Notes: generated from the sequence alone by a model not told the origin. Shown: positions 1-7,007, numbered from the stretch's first letter. The stretch: DNA of 8,634 nucleotides from JAHFOW01 sp964370795 (GCA_964370795.1 CAYJME010000151.1:1-8634), one strand, 5' to 3'. Numbers and translations are program-made.

Positions 1-1
1 A

Positions 2-547
2 ACCGGCAGGCATTTTCGGGAAACTATTGAAGAGATTTGTTCCATTGTCAAGGGTCCGGTGAGCGCTGAGGTGGTAAGTCTCGACACCGATGGTATGCTT
101 AAAGAGGCAAGGGAACTGGCAAAAATCGCCGATAATATTGTTGTCAAGATCCCCCTGATAAAAAATGGCTTAAAGGCCGTAAAGAGGTTGTCAGAAGAGG
201 GGATAAAGACCAATGTAACCCTCTGTTTCTCCTCAAATCAGGCGCTTCTGGCGGCAAAGGCCGGAGGTTCTTATATAAGTCCTTTTGTGGGCAGGCTCGA
301 TGACAGGGGACAGGCTGGTATGGATATCATCCAGGAGATACGCACCATCTATGATAATTATGGATTTCAGACGGAAATTATCGTTGCCAGTATCCGAAAT
401 CCGATTCATGTACGGGATGCAGCGTTAATGGGTGCGGATATTTCTACTATTCCTTTCAACGTATTCGACATGCTGGTTCAGCATCCGCTGACCGATGACG
501 GCGTAAAGCGATTTCTTGCAGACTGGGAAAAGGTACCGAAGAAATAG
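2..547 (+). CDS. tal: Transaldolase, small TalC/FSA-type subfamily (5' partial)
   Basis: The reading frame is open from base 2, so the gene begins before the window. A GTG at 59 lies in frame but inside conserved sequence (GPVSAEVVS) and is not the start. The enzyme belongs to the single-domain class I aldolase family of about 215 residues, and about 182 are visible. The Schiff-base lysine is in the motif VVKIP (codon 146-148). Other landmarks are TNVTL, SNQALLAAKAG, SPFVGRLDD and a C-terminal HPLTDDGVKRFLADWEK-like end. Fructose-6-phosphate aldolases carry Tyr in the APYVNR motif, whereas transaldolases carry Phe. Here the residue is Phe (SPF, codon 284-286), so I infer transaldolase activity, moving a dihydroxyacetone unit between sugar phosphates in the cytosolic non-oxidative pentose phosphate pathway. 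Databases may label it fructose-6-phosphate aldolase. The family is certain; the substrate preference is inferred. Confidence 0.93.
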   Translation, partial: TGRHFRETIEEICSIVKGPVSAEVVSLDTDGMLKEARELAKIADNIVVKIPLIKNGLKAVKRLSEEGIKTNVTLCFSSNQALLAAKAGGSYISPFVGRLDDRGQAGMDIIQEIRTIYDNYGFQTEIIVASIRNPIHVRDAALMGADISTIPFNVFDMLVQHPLTDDGVKRFLADWEKVPKK

Positions 548-580
548 TGTAATGGATAGAAATTTTTCCTTTATTTGATC

Positions 581-639
581 AATATTGAATATTGAATTGC
601 GAATGAAATGAAGCTACATTCGATATTCAACATTTCATT
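581..639. repeat. AT-rich imperfect palindrome in the transaldolase-priA spacer
   Basis: The 200-base spacer 548-747 has no credible ORF. Within it, 592-605 (TTGAATTGCGAATG) can pair with 617-630 (CATTCGATATTCAA), with two mismatches in 14. As a competing fold, 602-610 (AATGAAATG) pairs perfectly with 631-639. TTGAAT and ATATT words recur before and after, including AACATCGAACGATG around 661-674. This mix of TTGAATATTGAA and ATTCGATATTC words resembles degenerate dispersed intergenic repeats, but copy number cannot be seen from one window. There is no adjacent T-run, so I do not call it a terminator. Confidence 0.5.
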
Positions 640-680
640 TTTGGGAAATATTAAATACTGAACATCGAACGATGAATTAT

Positions 681-696
681 GACGACTGAAGTCGTC
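681..696. repeat. GACGACT/AGTCGTC tight hairpin
   Basis: GACGACTGAAGTCGTC is a perfect 7-bp inverted repeat with a 2-base loop (or 6 bp with a TGAA tetraloop). It is followed by ACTGC and sits 52 bases before the priA start. It is more GC-rich than its surroundings and lacks a T-tract, so it looks like a repeat-element hairpin rather than a terminator. If transcribed it would lie in the priA leader. Confidence 0.5.
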
Positions 697-747
697 ACTG
701 CAAACTTAAGGTGTCGTTTTGTATTTATGGGTTATCAATAACAGAGC

Positions 748-3027
748 ATGTCTTATTCAAACACAACTCAATTACTGTCAAATAACCAACCAACGCCGGA
801 ACACCAACTAAATCAAAAATTATACGCAGAAGTTGTGGTAAACATTCCGCTTGACAGGATATTTCATTATAGTGTGCCTTCCCACCTGAGAGATGGGCTT
901 TCCCCAGGTATGCGGGTAAGGGCGCCTTTCGGACATAAAATTATTACCGGGTTTTGTGTTGGTTTTACCGATACGCCATTTTCGGATAAGATAAAAGACA
1001 TTATCAGTATCGTGGATAAGACTCCGCTGGCCGACAATGTTATGCTCAAGATTACCCGGTGGATTGCATCGTATTATCATTGCGGGTGGGGAGAGGCGAT
1101 TAACGCGGTAATACCGCCGGTTGCCCGTACCAGGACAAAGGAAAAAGGGGCTTTGTTCGTTGTTCATACCCATAAAATTTCCGAACTGAACGCAGAGACG
1201 TTATCTCAGATAAAAACCCGTGCGCCAAAACAGGCCAGGGCTCTGGAAATTCTTAAAGAACATGCCGGCGAGATAAGCGCAAAGGAACTTATGCACATCA
1301 GCGGCTGCATGATGCAGGGTCTCCGTCAGTTGGAAAAGAAAGGTTTTGTTACTTTTAAAACCAAGTCCCTGGATGAGCTTGATATACCGTGTGATAGCAG
1401 CCTGTTGCAAAAACACCTTATGTTTACCGAGGAGCAGCAGAGCGCCTTTGATACCATAAATAAAAAACTCCTTCAAACAAGACCGGGTGTCGTGTTGCTT
1501 CAGGGCGTCACCGGCAGTGGAAAGACGGAGATTTACCTTCAAACCATTACAAAAGTGGTAGAGCAGGGGCGCAGGGTAATATTCCTTGTCCCTGAGATAT
1601 CGCTTACTTCTCAGACCATCCAGAGGATCAAGGCGCGGTTTGACCGGGTTGCCATATTGCACAGCCACCTCCTGGGTACTTTCCACTATTCACAGTGGAA
1701 TGATATCAGGGGGGGAAACGTGGATATTGTGATTGGCGCCCGCTCCGCGATTTTTGCCCCTTTAAAGAATGTGGGCCTGATTATTATTGATGAGGAGCAA
1801 GAAAATACCTTTAAACAGGAAAATAGCCCACGGTATAATGCGCGGGATGTTTCGATTGTGCGGGCAACGCATGAAAACGCCCTGGTTATACTGGGGACGG
1901 CCACGCCTTCGCTCGAAAGTTATTATCATGCGTACCTGGGAGATTATGAAAAGATCGTGCTTTCAAAAAGGATAGGCGGACGTCAATTACCGCCTGTTGA
2001 GATTGTTGATATGGCCGAAGAGGCGCGCAAACGCAGGGGGTACCATATAATTTCCCAGAAGCTGGAATATTACACGAAACAATCACTGGCGCGAGGCGAG
2101 CAAGTCATTCTCTTTTTAAATCGCAGGGGCTTCGCCCCTTATATTCACTGCAAGCGCTGCGGTTTTGTGCTCAAGTGTAAACGATGTGATATTCCCATGA
2201 CCTTTCACAGAAAATTAAATACAACCTTGTGTCATTATTGCCATGCAGAAGAGCATCCGCCGGAATCGTGCCCTGATTGTCTTGCCAATAATATTAACTA
2301 TCGTGGTTTTGGGACGGAGAAGATTGAGGATGAGATTATGGCCAGATTCCCTGACTATAAAATTGTCAGGATGGACAGCGATTCCATGCGTGTCCGCGAC
2401 GCCCATGAAAAGGCCCTTACCGCTTTTGAACGAGGGGAGTTTCAGATATTGCTCGGTACGCAGATGATTGCAAAGGGTCTGGATTTCCCCAATGTGACCC
2501 TGGTGGGGGTAATCTCGGCAGATACGATACTTAATTTGCCGGACTTTCGGGCAAGCGAGCGGACATTTCAGCTCATTTCACAGGTTGCAGGCCGTACGGG
2601 AAGAGGGTCAAAGGGGGGGCGGGTTGTCGTTCAATCTTTCAACCCCAGACATTACAGTATTACCTATGCAGCCAGTCATGACTACGAGGGATTTGCAAAA
2701 AAGGAGTTGGAGTACAGGAAGCAATTGAATTATCCGCCGTACGGAAAATTGGCGAGGATCGTCTTTCGCAGTACGCAAGAAGATAAGGCAAAGGAGAAGG
2801 CCTTCCTCGTTGCAGAGAAACTTAAATCCAACGGCAAACAGCTTGATATCCTCGGACCATCACCGGCGCCCCTGACAAAGATTAACGAACAGTTCCGGTG
2901 GCATCTTTTGCTCAAGACGATTGAGGAAAAAAGTATTCATGACGCCCTGCACAGTATTGATGATGCATTAAGGCCGTCAAAGGGTGTACAAACGATGGTT
3001 GATGTTGATCCCTATATGATGTTATAA
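748..3027 (+). CDS. priA: Primosomal protein N' (PriA replication-restart helicase)
   Basis: PriA recognises stalled or repaired forks, unwinds with 3'-5' polarity and loads the replicative helicase through the primosome. The protein is 759 residues, near the usual size. The 3'-DNA-binding domain spans about 25-125 (YAEVVVNIPLDRIFHYSVP), followed by a winged-helix region to about 215. Helicase motifs are Walker A GVTGSGKTE (253-261, K259), motif II DEEQ (348-351), GTATPS (383-388), GLDFPNVTLVG (577-587) and QVAGRTGRG (612-620). Eight zinc-binding cysteines lie in four pairs: C468/471, C477/480, C495/498 and C508/511. The C-terminal NYPPYGKLARIVFRS is typical. Motif II has Gln where the well-known PriA proteins have His (DEEH). 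About 24 polar residues precede the conserved start; 748 is the only ATG available, and its ribosome site is weak (ACAGAG). The gene stands between two AT-rich spacers, so it is probably transcribed on its own. Confidence 0.97.
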   Translation: MSYSNTTQLLSNNQPTPEHQLNQKLYAEVVVNIPLDRIFHYSVPSHLRDGLSPGMRVRAPFGHKIITGFCVGFTDTPFSDKIKDIISIVDKTPLADNVMLKITRWIASYYHCGWGEAINAVIPPVARTRTKEKGALFVVHTHKISELNAETLSQIKTRAPKQARALEILKEHAGEISAKELMHISGCMMQGLRQLEKKGFVTFKTKSLDELDIPCDSSLLQKHLMFTEEQQSAFDTINKKLLQTRPGVVLLQGVTGSGKTEIYLQTITKVVEQGRRVIFLVPEISLTSQTIQRIKARFDRVAILHSHLLGTFHYSQWNDIRGGNVDIVIGARSAIFAPLKNVGLIIIDEEQENTFKQENSPRYNARDVSIVRATHENALVILGTATPSLESYYHAYLGDYEKIVLSKRIGGRQLPPVEIVDMAEEARKRRGYHIISQKLEYYTKQSLARGEQVILFLNRRGFAPYIHCKRCGFVLKCKRCDIPMTFHRKLNTTLCHYCHAEEHPPESCPDCLANNINYRGFGTEKIEDEIMARFPDYKIVRMDSDSMRVRDAHEKALTAFERGEFQILLGTQMIAKGLDFPNVTLVGVISADTILNLPDFRASERTFQLISQVAGRTGRGSKGGRVVVQSFNPRHYSITYAASHDYEGFAKKELEYRKQLNYPPYGKLARIVFRSTQEDKAKEKAFLVAEKLKSNGKQLDILGPSPAPLTKINEQFRWHLLLKTIEEKSIHDALHSIDDALRPSKGVQTMVDVDPYMML

Positions 3028-3095
3028 TAATCAAAATATTTAAATTTATAATAAACGAAAATTTAACAATTGAAATTATCACTTTAATGGGAGGT
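3023..3095 (+). promoter_or_regulatory. AT-rich guaB leader with candidate -10 boxes and the start-deciding Shine-Dalgarno
   Basis: Two exact TATAAT hexamers occur at 3023-3028 (overlapping the priA stop) and 3047-3052; neither has a good -35 at 17 bases, so the promoter is tentative. GGGAGGT at 3089-3095 is a strong Shine-Dalgarno. It lies 12 bases before the ATG at 3108, rather long but acceptable. An upstream in-frame ATG at 3087 would place this site inside the coding sequence, so 3108 is preferred. Confidence 0.45.
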
Positions 3096-3107
3096 AATAC
3101 ATATTTT

Positions 3108-4622
3108 ATGTCACCCAACGGACTGGATGCAAAAACATTTTTCGAGCGTATAGAAGGCATCACCTACAACGACTTTATCCTGCTTCCAGGTCACATCGAT
3201 TTTGCGCTGAATGAGATCAACCTCGAAACGAACCTTACCCGTAATATAAAATCAAAAATGCCCGTGGTGAGTTCCCCCATGGATACGGTAACTGAATCCA
3301 GGATGGCTATTAGCCTGGCCTTATCTGGTGGAATTGGCATCATTCATTATAATAATACCATAGAAGAGCAGGCAAGAGAGGTGCGACGGGTGAAGAGATT
3401 TGAAAATGGATTTATCACAGAACCGGTCGTTCTCAGTCCAAATCACACCATTAAAGACGTTGATATGCTCAAAGAGATGTATGGTTTTTCCGGTATACCG
3501 ATTACGGAAGACGGCACTTTAGACTCAAGACTGGTTGGTATTGTTACGAAGAGGGATACCGACTTTGAAGATGACCGTAATAAGAGGTTGAAAGATGTAA
3601 TGACTACCCAACTGGTTACTGCGCCTGCCGGAATATCTCTGGCTGAGGGCAACAGAATACTGAAAGAAAGTAAAAAGGGAAAATTGCCGCTCATTGATAA
3701 GCAGGGACGATTGGTATCACTCATGAGCAGGACAGATTTGCTCAAGAACATCGACTTCCCCTATGCGTCAAAGAATAAGGACAAACAGCTTATCGTGGGG
3801 GCAGCGCTCTCTACGCGAGAGGAAGACAAGGAGCGCCTTGCTGAACTGGCAAAAGCAGGTTTGGATGTCGTGGTAATAGATTCTTCTCAGGGTGACTCTG
3901 TTTTTCAGATTAGTATGGTTAAATACATTAAAAGCAAATATCCGCAAATCGATGTCATTGGTGGAAATGTTGTTACTGCAAAACAGTGCAAATCATTGAT
4001 CGACGCCGGTGTCGATGCCCTTCGTATTGGCATGGGGAGTGGTTCAATCTGTATTACCCAGGACACCCTTTCTGTGGGACGGGCGCAGGGTTCTGCCGTT
4101 TATCATACGGCAAAATTTTCCCGGGAATACGGAAATATTCCCGTTATTGCCGATGGTGGTATTGCGCATATCGGGCACATTGTAAAGGCATTGTCTCTGG
4201 GGGGCAGCACGGTTATGATGGGAGGTTTGCTTGCCGGTACGAGTGAATCACCCGGCGAATATTTTTATGAGGGCGGCGTACGCGTGAAGAAGTACCGGGG
4301 TATGGCATCTCATGAGGCGATGGAAAGAGGCGGTGGTAAGCGTTACATGTCCGATAAAGACCGGATAAAGGTTGCACAAGGCGTTTCCGGTACCGTTGTG
4401 GATAAAGGTTCTGTCGTTCACCTCGTTCAATATCTGATGCAAAGTTTACTGCATTCATTTCAGGAACTTGGGTGTAAAAATATTCAGGAACTCCATAAAG
4501 GACTCGCTGACGGAACACTCCGCTTCGAAAGGCGTTCACAATCCGCCCAGATTGAGGGAAGCGTACACAATCTCTATTCCTTCAAGGAGCCACACCTGGG
4601 TTTATTGCGTATGAACCGGTAG
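3108..4622 (+). CDS. guaB: Inosine-5'-monophosphate dehydrogenase, eukaryote-like type
   Basis: Oxidises IMP to XMP with NAD+, the committed step of cytosolic GMP synthesis. With the start at 3108 the protein has 504 residues, close to the roughly 490 to 515 of the family. The barrel begins at TYNDFILLPG. A CBS-domain pair (about 108-218) is inserted and looks intact. The catalytic Cys315 lies in GMGSGSICITQ, the IMP/NAD site DSSQG is at 258-262, and the flap carries the Arg412-Tyr413 dyad. Many motifs match human IMPDH rather than E. coli GuaB: SSPMDTVTE (not SAAMDTVTE), LRIGMGSGSICITQ (not VKVGIGPGSICTTR), KVAQGVSG (not VPEGIEG), the RTDLLKN-FPYASKNKDKQL stretch, and the C-terminal FERRSQSAQIEGSVHNL. 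Alternative start 3087 adds seven residues and would bury the Shine-Dalgarno. The enzyme identity is certain; its evolutionary origin is open. Confidence 0.97.
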   Translation: MSPNGLDAKTFFERIEGITYNDFILLPGHIDFALNEINLETNLTRNIKSKMPVVSSPMDTVTESRMAISLALSGGIGIIHYNNTIEEQAREVRRVKRFENGFITEPVVLSPNHTIKDVDMLKEMYGFSGIPITEDGTLDSRLVGIVTKRDTDFEDDRNKRLKDVMTTQLVTAPAGISLAEGNRILKESKKGKLPLIDKQGRLVSLMSRTDLLKNIDFPYASKNKDKQLIVGAALSTREEDKERLAELAKAGLDVVVIDSSQGDSVFQISMVKYIKSKYPQIDVIGGNVVTAKQCKSLIDAGVDALRIGMGSGSICITQDTLSVGRAQGSAVYHTAKFSREYGNIPVIADGGIAHIGHIVKALSLGGSTVMMGGLLAGTSESPGEYFYEGGVRVKKYRGMASHEAMERGGGKRYMSDKDRIKVAQGVSGTVVDKGSVVHLVQYLMQSLLHSFQELGCKNIQELHKGLADGTLRFERRSQSAQIEGSVHNLYSFKEPHLGLLRMNR

Positions 4623-4703
4623 GCACATTGGCTCGTGCATGTTGGCGAATAGAGAGCGGAGTTCCTATTTTGGATTTAATTCTATTTTGTGTAAGTTTTT
4701 AAT

Positions 4704-4777
4704 AATCCCCCTTGATTACCCTTTGCTAAGGGGGGATACTCTGAAATCCCCCTTAATAAAGGGGGACACAGGGGGTT
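4704..4777. repeat. C-run/G-run palindromic intergenic repeat
   Basis: The spacer contains two units beginning AATCCCCCTT (4704-4713 and 4745-4754). In unit one, ATCCCCCTT (4705-4713) can pair with AAGGGGGGAT (4728-4737), with one extra G. In unit two, CCCCCTT (4748-4754) pairs perfectly with AAGGGGG (4759-4765) across an AATA loop, and another GGGGG follows at 4771-4775. There is no T-tract, so an intrinsic terminator is unlikely. The look is that of a mobile or dispersed palindromic repeat. It ends about 20 bases before the cca start, where a ribosome-binding site would be expected nearby. Confidence 0.6.
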
Positions 4778-4795
4778 GTATCCCTTATTACTCTC

Positions 4796-6109
4796 TTGGA
4801 TATTAAACAAAGCGCCATTGAAATAGTAAAGGTTCTGCAGGCCCACGGCCACAATGCATTTTTTGCCGGTGGGTGCGTGCGCGATATGATCATGGGCCAT
4901 GAATCAGCCGATTACGATATAGCCACCAGTGCGCTACCTCAAGACATTATGAAACTTTTTGAGCATACCATTCCTGTGGGTATACAGTTTGGCGTGGTCA
5001 TTGTTGTCAAAGAAGGTCATAATTTCGAGGTTGCTACCTTTCGTTCGGAGGGTGGCTATAGTGATGGAAGGCATCCTGACTATGTTGTCTTTAGCAGCGC
5101 CCCTGAGAATGATGTAAAGCGCCGTGACTTTACCATCAATGGCCTCCTTTACGATCCTTTGACTGATGAGACATTAGATTATGTCGGTGGCAGGGAAGAC
5201 ATTTCACGGGGAATTATCCGTACCATTGGGAATCCCATCGAGCGATTTACCGAAGATAAGCTGCGTATGATACGGGCAGCACGTTTTTCATGTCGTTTCA
5301 ATTTTCCTATTCATCCTGAAACAAAACAGGCGATCATTCAGCTTGCGAAACTTATTCATGTTGTGAGCGTCGAGCGTGTACGGGAGGAGTTAGAAAAGAT
5401 ACTTACCGGTACCAATCCCCAGCTCGGTATAAAACTCCTGGAAGAATTGCAGCTTTTACAGGAAATACTCCCGGAGGTGTCGCAGATGAAGGGTGTACGG
5501 CAGCCTGAAAATTTTCACCCTGAAGGGGATGTCTTTGTGCACACCTTGTTGTGTTTATCTAAAATGGAAAAACCGACGTGGACGCTTGCCATGGGGGTAT
5601 TGCTCCATGATATTGGCAAGACCGACACTTATGAGGAATTAGATCGCATCCGGTTCAACCTCCATGAGAAGGTGGGGTCCGATATGGCTGCCAAAGTATG
5701 CAACCGGCTAAAGACCTCTTCTGCTGAAAAGGAGCGTATTGTCTGGCTTGTCCTGAAACATCTGTGTTTTAAGGATGCTCAAAAGATGAGATTGAGCAAA
5801 CTCAAGAGGCTCTTTGCGACGGAAGGCTATCCTGAACTGGCAGAATTATGCAGGATTGATGCCCTCGCAAGCAGTGGCGATCTGTCTGATTACCATTTTT
5901 GCCAGGAGATGTTCAGTAAACTATCCCATGAAGAGGTCAAGCCAAAGCCCCTTATTACAGGCCGTGATTTAATTGCCCTGGGTCTGAAACCAGGACCGCT
6001 CTTTAAAGATATTTTGACAAAGATAGAAGACGAACAATTAGAAGGTATTTTAACAACAAAGGATGCTGCCCTTGAAAGGCTAAGGGTATTAATCAGACAA
6101 CTTATTTAA
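4796..6109 (+). CDS. cca: CCA tRNA nucleotidyltransferase / poly(A) polymerase family with HD domain
   Basis: Class II nucleotidyltransferase of 437 residues. Such enzymes add or repair the CCA end of tRNAs, or add A tails to RNA. The head domain shows AGGCVRD (24-30), the metal-binding pair D39-Y-D41, RRDFTINGL (109-117), DYVGGREDI (128-136) and RMIRAARF (157-164). The C-terminal half has an HD-type phosphohydrolase domain: FVHT (H249), LLHDIGK (H271-D272), then LKHL (H322). The start is a TTG at 4796. It is the only canonical start in the open frame, which is closed by TAA at 4757, and the conserved beginning DIKQSAIEIVKVLQAHGHNAFFAGG follows directly. No Shine-Dalgarno is visible, only a palindromic repeat. 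The tmRNA gene nearby lacks an encoded CCA, which fits a CCA-adding role. Some bacteria split CC- and A-adding activities or have a separate PcnB, so the exact activity is inferred. Confidence 0.9.
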   Translation: MDIKQSAIEIVKVLQAHGHNAFFAGGCVRDMIMGHESADYDIATSALPQDIMKLFEHTIPVGIQFGVVIVVKEGHNFEVATFRSEGGYSDGRHPDYVVFSSAPENDVKRRDFTINGLLYDPLTDETLDYVGGREDISRGIIRTIGNPIERFTEDKLRMIRAARFSCRFNFPIHPETKQAIIQLAKLIHVVSVERVREELEKILTGTNPQLGIKLLEELQLLQEILPEVSQMKGVRQPENFHPEGDVFVHTLLCLSKMEKPTWTLAMGVLLHDIGKTDTYEELDRIRFNLHEKVGSDMAAKVCNRLKTSSAEKERIVWLVLKHLCFKDAQKMRLSKLKRLFATEGYPELAELCRIDALASSGDLSDYHFCQEMFSKLSHEEVKPKPLITGRDLIALGLKPGPLFKDILTKIEDEQLEGILTTKDAALERLRVLIRQLI

Positions 6110-6155
6110 ATGTTAAGAAAATTCTCATAATTTACAAAAGATGAATGTTATAATA

Positions 6156-6160
6156 GGGAG
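6156..6160 (+). promoter_or_regulatory. Shine-Dalgarno deciding the stress-protein start
   Basis: GGGAG lies 7 bases before the GTG at 6168, an ideal spacing. The in-frame ATG at 6141 has no such site and would add nine residues not seen in the family, whose members usually begin MK-I-VPTDFS. The GTG start is therefore preferred. Confidence 0.7.
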
Positions 6161-6167
6161 AAACGTT

Positions 6168-6626
6168 GTGAAACATATTGTTGTAACTACTGATTTTTCT
6201 ACAGAGGCCGAGTCAGCATTTGATTATGCAAGGGAACTTGTTCAACTCATAGGAAAAGATAAATGTAACATTACGCTTTTAAAAGTAATGGATGAAGTAG
6301 CCCCATCAAACATTACCTTTGAATTTGGGTTAGCAATTGCGGACAGAAAAAGTATGGTAGGGAAACTTCATAAACATGCAGAAGAGAAAATCAAAGAAAT
6401 AGCAGAAAAACATTTTGCCGGTTTTTCTTTCAAAACAGTATTAATTAATGCCGTAAAACCCGTATATCAGGAAATCGTAGAATTTGCAAAAACTCATCAT
6501 GTGAACCTTATGATAATGTCAACGCACGGGCGAACCGGGGTAAAGCATTTTTTGTTGGGAAGCGTAGCTGAACGAGTAGTGCGTCAATCGCCGTGTCCCG
6601 TTGTGATTGTTCCCGCGCAATCGTAA
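6168..6626 (+). CDS. Universal stress protein, UspA family, ATP-binding type
   Basis: Single Usp domain of 152 residues (GTG start), the usual size, with the alpha/beta Rossmann-like fold of cytosolic stress and energy-sensing proteins that normally dimerise. It begins MKHIVVTTDFSTEAESAFDYA, with the nucleotide-contacting Asp9. The C-terminal ATP loop reads STHGRTGVKHFLLGS. The G-9x-GS part is intact (G121, G131, S132), while the first Gly of the classical G-2x-G-9x-G(S/T) motif is Ser118, a common variant. The last strand SPCPVVIVPA is typical. It starts 58 bases after cca stops, so cotranscription is possible. Its 3' end faces the 3' end of ssrA with only 25 bases between and no visible terminator. 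Which stress it responds to cannot be read from the sequence. Confidence 0.93.
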   Translation: MKHIVVTTDFSTEAESAFDYARELVQLIGKDKCNITLLKVMDEVAPSNITFEFGLAIADRKSMVGKLHKHAEEKIKEIAEKHFAGFSFKTVLINAVKPVYQEIVEFAKTHHVNLMIMSTHGRTGVKHFLLGSVAERVVRQSPCPVVIVPAQS

Positions 6627-6651
6627 GGTATTTATTATGAACAAGTTAAAG

Positions 6652-7002
6652 TGGAGGCGGAGGGAATTGAACCCTCGTCCCTAGATATTGCGATATAAGC
6701 TTCTACGTATATAGTCTATTTTTTTCAGTCTCATCATCCAACCCTCCAACAGACAGGATTTCTGGCGACCAGCTCAGCTTAGAATTTCGCCCGGTTTCCA
6801 CTAAGCAAAGAAACCAGGCTAACCTGCTGCGTGTCGTTTCATAAACCTCGCAGGTAAGACTTATGAAACGTGGTTGCTTAATTAGGCAGCCATTGCCATT
6901 GGTTCGGCATTTAAATTTTTTGCCAGGTTTTTAATGAGGCCGCCTGACAACCTCAATACGCCACTTATACCCCAAATTATCCGGTCGAATCCTTTCGCCC
7001 CC
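6652..7002 (-). ncRNA. ssrA: Transfer-messenger RNA (tmRNA), one-piece
   Basis: Rescues stalled ribosomes by trans-translation with SmpB. The 351-nt gene reads on the minus strand from GGGGGCGAAAGGATTCGAC (complement of 7002 downward) to CCGCCTCCA (complement ending at 6652). The acceptor stem pairs GGGGGCG with CGCCUCC and contains the third-position G-U wobble that alanyl-tRNA synthetase reads. The T-arm is GAGGG-TTCAATT-CCCTC. Pseudoknot 1 is visible (TGAGG 6935-6939 with CCTCA 6951-6955; CAGG 6924-6927 with CCTG 6943-6946). A perfect 10-bp helix of the next pseudoknot pairs 6835-6844 with 6861-6870. The base after the acceptor is the discriminator A, followed in the genome by CTT, so CCA is not encoded and must be added. 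The gene is convergent with the stress-protein gene. Confidence 0.97.
6882..6923 (-). other. tmRNA proteolysis-tag reading frame
   Basis: After pseudoknot 1 the frame GCA AAA AAT TTA AAT GCC then GAA CCA ATG GCA ATG GCT GCC TAA encodes AKNLNAEPMAMAA. With the charged alanine the full tag would be A-AKNLNAEPMAMAA. The final Ala-Ala fits recognition by ClpXP-type proteases, but the residue before it is Met, where the best-known tags have Leu or Val. The resume codon is assigned from its position after pseudoknot 1, so the first residue is slightly uncertain. Confidence 0.85.
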
Positions 7003-7007
7003 TTAAT

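Noticed and set aside
284..286. Naming the first gene fructose-6-phosphate aldolase
   Set aside because: The residue that is Tyr in known fructose-6-phosphate aldolases is Phe here, as in transaldolases. The name remains possible in databases because the families are merged.
820..1686. Minus-strand ORFs of 117 and 161 residues opposite priA
   Set aside because: They overlap a full-length PriA with intact motifs, have no recognisable domain, and are best explained as shadows of the plus-strand coding pattern.
3087..3107. Seven-residue longer guaB start at ATG 3087
   Set aside because: It would place a strong Shine-Dalgarno (3089-3095) inside the gene and adds MGGNTYF, which does not resemble an IMPDH N-terminus.
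4213..4539. Minus-strand ORF of 108 residues opposite guaB
   Set aside because: It lies opposite conserved IMPDH coding sequence and its translation has no protein-like pattern.
4748..4765. CCCCCTT hairpin as guaB terminator
   Set aside because: No T-tract follows; the sequence continues ACACAGGGGG. A dispersed repeat explains it better.
6146..6154. Extended -10 (TGTTATAAT) before the stress-protein gene
   Set aside because: The match is perfect, but a transcript starting 6-7 bases downstream would begin after the Shine-Dalgarno at 6156-6160. Both cannot serve the GTG start, there is no -35, and the region is AT-rich, so I do not annotate it as a promoter.
6652..6700. Separate tRNA-Ala gene suggested by the T-arm and acceptor sequence
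   Set aside because: The T-arm has no tRNA D- and anticodon arms beside it. It pairs with the 5' end 350 bases away, as in tmRNA.
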